A stretch of 8,310 nucleotides of DNA. Origin: Alphaproteobacteria bacterium MarineAlpha9_Bin7. GTDB lineage: Bacteria > Pseudomonadota > Alphaproteobacteria > UBA7887. Made by a program: the position numbers and the translations under genes. How positions within the stretch are numbered: the first letter of the stretch is position 1; each line of letters begins with the position of its first letter. This document shows positions 6,535-8,310 of this stretch, in pieces. The notes beneath the pieces are model-generated. The model was given only the letters and a program-made list of their open reading frames with translations. It was not told the DNA's origin and ran no database searches. The DNA is taken from NCBI GenBank assembly GCA_002938115.1, contig PTKD01000084.1:1-8310 (forward strand), in the 5' to 3' direction.

Positions 6535-7551
6535 TCAAATAGCTGCTGGCGTGGAATGCGCAGCTCTCTGAAAATACCACAGCAACCCCACAACCCCCAG
6601 TGAGGCCCCTATCGCGGTGAACAGGACTGGCGGATGGGGAATTGCGCTAAGGAACGCACAGCCAAGAAGCCATACGCCGGCGACAGCTACTGCCATGCTC
6701 GCTTTCCTTTGGCTAAGTCCAGCGTTCACGGCGCGTTGATAAAAGTGCTCTCGATGTGGCTTCCACACAGCTTTGCCGTGAATGGCCCGACGAATAAGCG
6801 TCAAGGTAGCATCTGAGAGATAATAACTTGGCAGGACTAACGCGGCCAACCAATGCCCGTTGCCAGCTAGCTCCAGCAACAACCAGCCGAGCATAAATCC
6901 AACCGGCACGCTCCCAACATCACCCAAAAACAATTTAGCAGGATGCCAATTCCAAGGCAGAAAACCTGCCATAGCTGCACCCAGGATAGCGGCTTGCAAG
7001 ATCAAATCCTCACCCGAGCCAGCAATGCTAGCCACTCCAGCTACTCCAATACAGACGCACAACGTTTCGACCCCGGCAATTCCGTCTATGCCATCCATAA
7101 AGTTAAACAAATTTATAAACCATACCCATAGAAGAGCAGTCAATAAACGGTCGATCGGAAGTGGTAAAATCCCTTGCGTTAAGGCTTCCGTCGGCGCCAG
7201 AATCATGACGACCGTCACGGCCGCGGCTTGAAACATTAGTCTAGGAGCTATCGGCAAAGTTCCTACGTCATCAAACCATGATATTATTGCCAGAGCCAGG
7301 GCCGCTGCCAAGACCCCAGCTAAAGACGGGGCATCACCTATGTCCATGACTCCTATACCAATCCAGCCTACGGCTGTCATACCAACCACTGCAATTCCTC
7401 CACCCTGCGGAATCGGTGTGGTGTGACTGGATCGTCTGTCCGGATGGGCAAGGATGGACTGGCGATACAGCAGTGCACGAACAATCCCACTAGTAAACCA
7501 CGTGCCTAGTAGTGTGCCGGCAACGAGTGCTGCGACGGTTACCGTGTTCAA
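6535..7551 (-). CDS. Polyprenyl-phosphate sugar-1-phosphate transferase (WecA/WbpL-type, MraY superfamily)
   Basis: A 338-residue polytopic membrane protein, rich in hydrophobic segments across its length. It should transfer a sugar 1-phosphate, usually an N-acetylhexosamine or a 6-deoxy derivative, from UDP-sugar to undecaprenyl phosphate, the first committed step of O-antigen or capsule synthesis. Diagnostic motifs are HPDRRSSHTTPIPQGGGIAV (36-55), SWFDDVGTLP (91-100, aspartate motif), NLFNFMDGIDGIAG (147-160), KLFLGDVGSVPVGFMLG (206-222) and HREHFYQRA (266-274). The HREHFYQR loop resembles WbpL-type rather than MraY-type enzymes. The predicted start is TTG at 7551, with no strong ribosome binding site and no in-frame ATG nearby. 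The TTG overlaps by four bases (TTGA) the stop of a possible small upstream ORF, so translation may be coupled. The start is less certain than the family. Confidence 0.92.
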   Translation of the reverse strand: MNTVTVAALVAGTLLGTWFTSGIVRALLYRQSILAHPDRRSSHTTPIPQGGGIAVVGMTAVGWIGIGVMDIGDAPSLAGVLAAALALAIISWFDDVGTLPIAPRLMFQAAAVTVVMILAPTEALTQGILPLPIDRLLTALLWVWFINLFNFMDGIDGIAGVETLCVCIGVAGVASIAGSGEDLILQAAILGAAMAGFLPWNWHPAKLFLGDVGSVPVGFMLGWLLLELAGNGHWLAALVLPSYYLSDATLTLIRRAIHGKAVWKPHREHFYQRAVNAGLSQRKASMAVAVAGVWLLGCAFLSAIPHPPVLFTAIGASLGVVGLLWYFQRAAHSTPAAI

Positions 7552-7685
7552 GTGTACACCAATGCAGCAGGGCCAGAGAGGAGGGGGAAAACGGTGAATA
7601 CTATTTTGGTCAGCTTAAAGGCTTTCTTGGCATTTGTAGAGTGTTCACATTCAACCAGTGGTTGCGGCACGATATTTGTGAACAT
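7548..7685 (-). CDS. Possible small gene of 45 codons filling the gap between two glycan genes
   Basis: I do not recognise this product. On the minus strand an ATG at 7685-7683 shares one base with the TAA stop of the family 2 glycosyltransferase gene (TAATG). The frame stays open for 45 codons and ends in a TGA that overlaps the TTG start of the next gene (TTGA). GAAGG lies seven bases before the ATG, a fair ribosome binding site. The predicted peptide starts MFTNIVPQPLVECEHS. It has a basic middle (AKKAFKLTK, about 19-27) and a hydrophobic end (IVFTVFPLLSGPAALVYT, about 28-45) that could insert in or touch the membrane. The exact fit at both junctions favours a real, coupled gene. Against it are the short length, the lack of a known family, and the roughly one-in-nine chance that a random frame stays open this long. 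It could instead simply be intergenic sequence. Confidence 0.3.
   Translation of the reverse strand: MFTNIVPQPLVECEHSTNAKKAFKLTKIVFTVFPLLSGPAALVYT
7642..7684. repeat. Nested inverted repeat after the family 2 glycosyltransferase gene
   Basis: TGTTCACA (7642-7649) and its exact reverse complement TGTGAACA (7677-7684) are separated by 27 bases. Between them is a second hairpin, CAACC-AGT-GGTTG (7652-7664). The outer arm abuts the stop codon of the upstream gene. No U-tract follows in the direction of transcription, so it does not look like a standard intrinsic terminator; it could be an RNA processing or protein-binding site. It lies inside the first part of the possible 45-codon ORF. Confidence 0.45.
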
Positions 7686-8310
7686 TAAAAGGCCTTCATT
7701 TTGAGCCATGCGAACAGCACCATGCGAATCAATAACCAGCCATCCCGGAAACGTGAGATCTGGGTTTCGCCGTAATTCCGAGCGGCGTAGCGAATGGGGA
7801 TCTCGACTACCTTGAGGTTTAGTTTGGAGGCTCCAAACAGCAGATCGTAGTCGCCGAACGGATCAAACTCACCAAAATAATCACGATTTGCAGCAATCTT
7901 TTTGTAGTGACGTCTGGTTAATACTTTTGTGCCACATAGGGTATCGGTGAGGCGCTGATTTAAAAGCCAGGAGAACAAAACTGAAAAAGTCCGATTAGCT
8001 ATTAAATTCAAAAAACGCATGGCCTGCGGATCCATAGGGTAAACTAGGCGGCTGCCATTTATGAATTCTCCTTTCCCGGTCACGAGCGCTTCGTAGAATT
8101 GGGGCAGAGACTCGGGGGGGACAGTGAGGTCGGCATCTAAGATCATCAGTATATCGTTGTGGGCTTCTTCGAAACCTTTGCGTACCGCGTCGCCTTTTCC
8201 TTGCCCGCTTTGTTGAAGAGAGCGGATTATCCAATCCGGGTGTGCCTTGATTACACGCTCTATCTCTTGGCGGGTCCCGTCATCGGAATTACCCTCGACG
8301 AACAAAATTT
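7685..8310 (-). CDS. Family 2 glycosyltransferase (DPM1-like), C-terminal part; 5' end beyond the window
   Basis: About 208 codons are visible, and the frame runs off the right edge. The visible part opens inside the nucleotide-binding beta strand (ILFVEGNSDDGT), so the true start lies outside; a TTG at 8305 is internal and not a start. GT-A fold signatures are QGKGDAVRKGFEEA, the metal-binding DAD motif in MILDADLTVPPESLPQF, GEFINGSRLVYPM, DTLCGTKVL, FGEFDPFGDYDLLFGA and RNYGETQISRFRDGWLL. The sequence ends at KMKAF without C-terminal membrane segments. It resembles polyprenyl-phosphate mannose/glucose synthase-like enzymes. From memory of relatives with the same FVEGNS and GEFINGSRLVYPM signatures, it may be the C-terminal half of a methyltransferase-glycosyltransferase fusion. 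Donor and acceptor sugars cannot be read. Its stop overlaps a possible small ORF and is followed by an inverted repeat; context places it in polysaccharide synthesis. Confidence 0.9.
   Translation of the reverse strand, partial: ILFVEGNSDDGTRQEIERVIKAHPDWIIRSLQQSGQGKGDAVRKGFEEAHNDILMILDADLTVPPESLPQFYEALVTGKGEFINGSRLVYPMDPQAMRFLNLIANRTFSVLFSWLLNQRLTDTLCGTKVLTRRHYKKIAANRDYFGEFDPFGDYDLLFGASKLNLKVVEIPIRYAARNYGETQISRFRDGWLLIRMVLFAWLKMKAF

Overview
The window looks like a piece of an alphaproteobacterial chromosome, probably from a Rhodospirillales-like or marine lineage. This rests on the gene content and protein signatures: a WCGPC-type YbbN/CnoX thioredoxin with a TPR tail, followed by a stand-alone LON-domain protein, a one-cysteine Trm112/UPF0434 protein and a DUF971 protein, plus a PyrE of the type with an RKETKAHG loop. 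No species can be named. Every protein gene lies on the minus strand; only a tRNA gene is on the plus strand. In transcription order the minus strand therefore reads from the right end of the window to the left.

Region A (8310 to 4588) is the end of a surface-polysaccharide cluster. It holds the C-terminal part of a family 2 glycosyltransferase, a possible 45-residue small gene that exactly fills the next gap, a WecA/WbpL-type polyprenyl-phosphate sugar-1-phosphate transferase, and a WbpM/PglF/CapD-type membrane nucleotide-sugar 4,6-dehydratase. The dehydratase would make a 4-keto-6-deoxy UDP-sugar. The transferase would load the first sugar phosphate onto undecaprenyl phosphate. The family 2 enzyme would add a later sugar.

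Region B (4521 to 2314) holds nucleotide-biosynthesis genes: purH (last two steps of IMP synthesis) and pyrE (orotate to OMP). They are 63 bases apart and may be co-transcribed.

Region C (2313 to 1996) is a 318-base stretch without a confident protein gene. It carries tRNA-Gly(GCC) on the plus strand and a back-to-back pair of predicted promoters, one for the tRNA and one for the thioredoxin operon.

Region D (1995 to 1) is a tight operon: cnoX/ybbN-like thioredoxin, LON-domain protein, Trm112-family protein and a DUF971 protein cut by the window edge. The last starts with TTG, four bases inside the preceding gene.

Most of the window is ordinary. The items most worth a second look are the unlisted small ORF coupled at both ends (7548-7685), the dyad-symmetric element over its 5' part, and the short leader ORF before the thioredoxin gene. 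I found no CRISPR array, insertion sequence, phage gene or clearly novel defence system.
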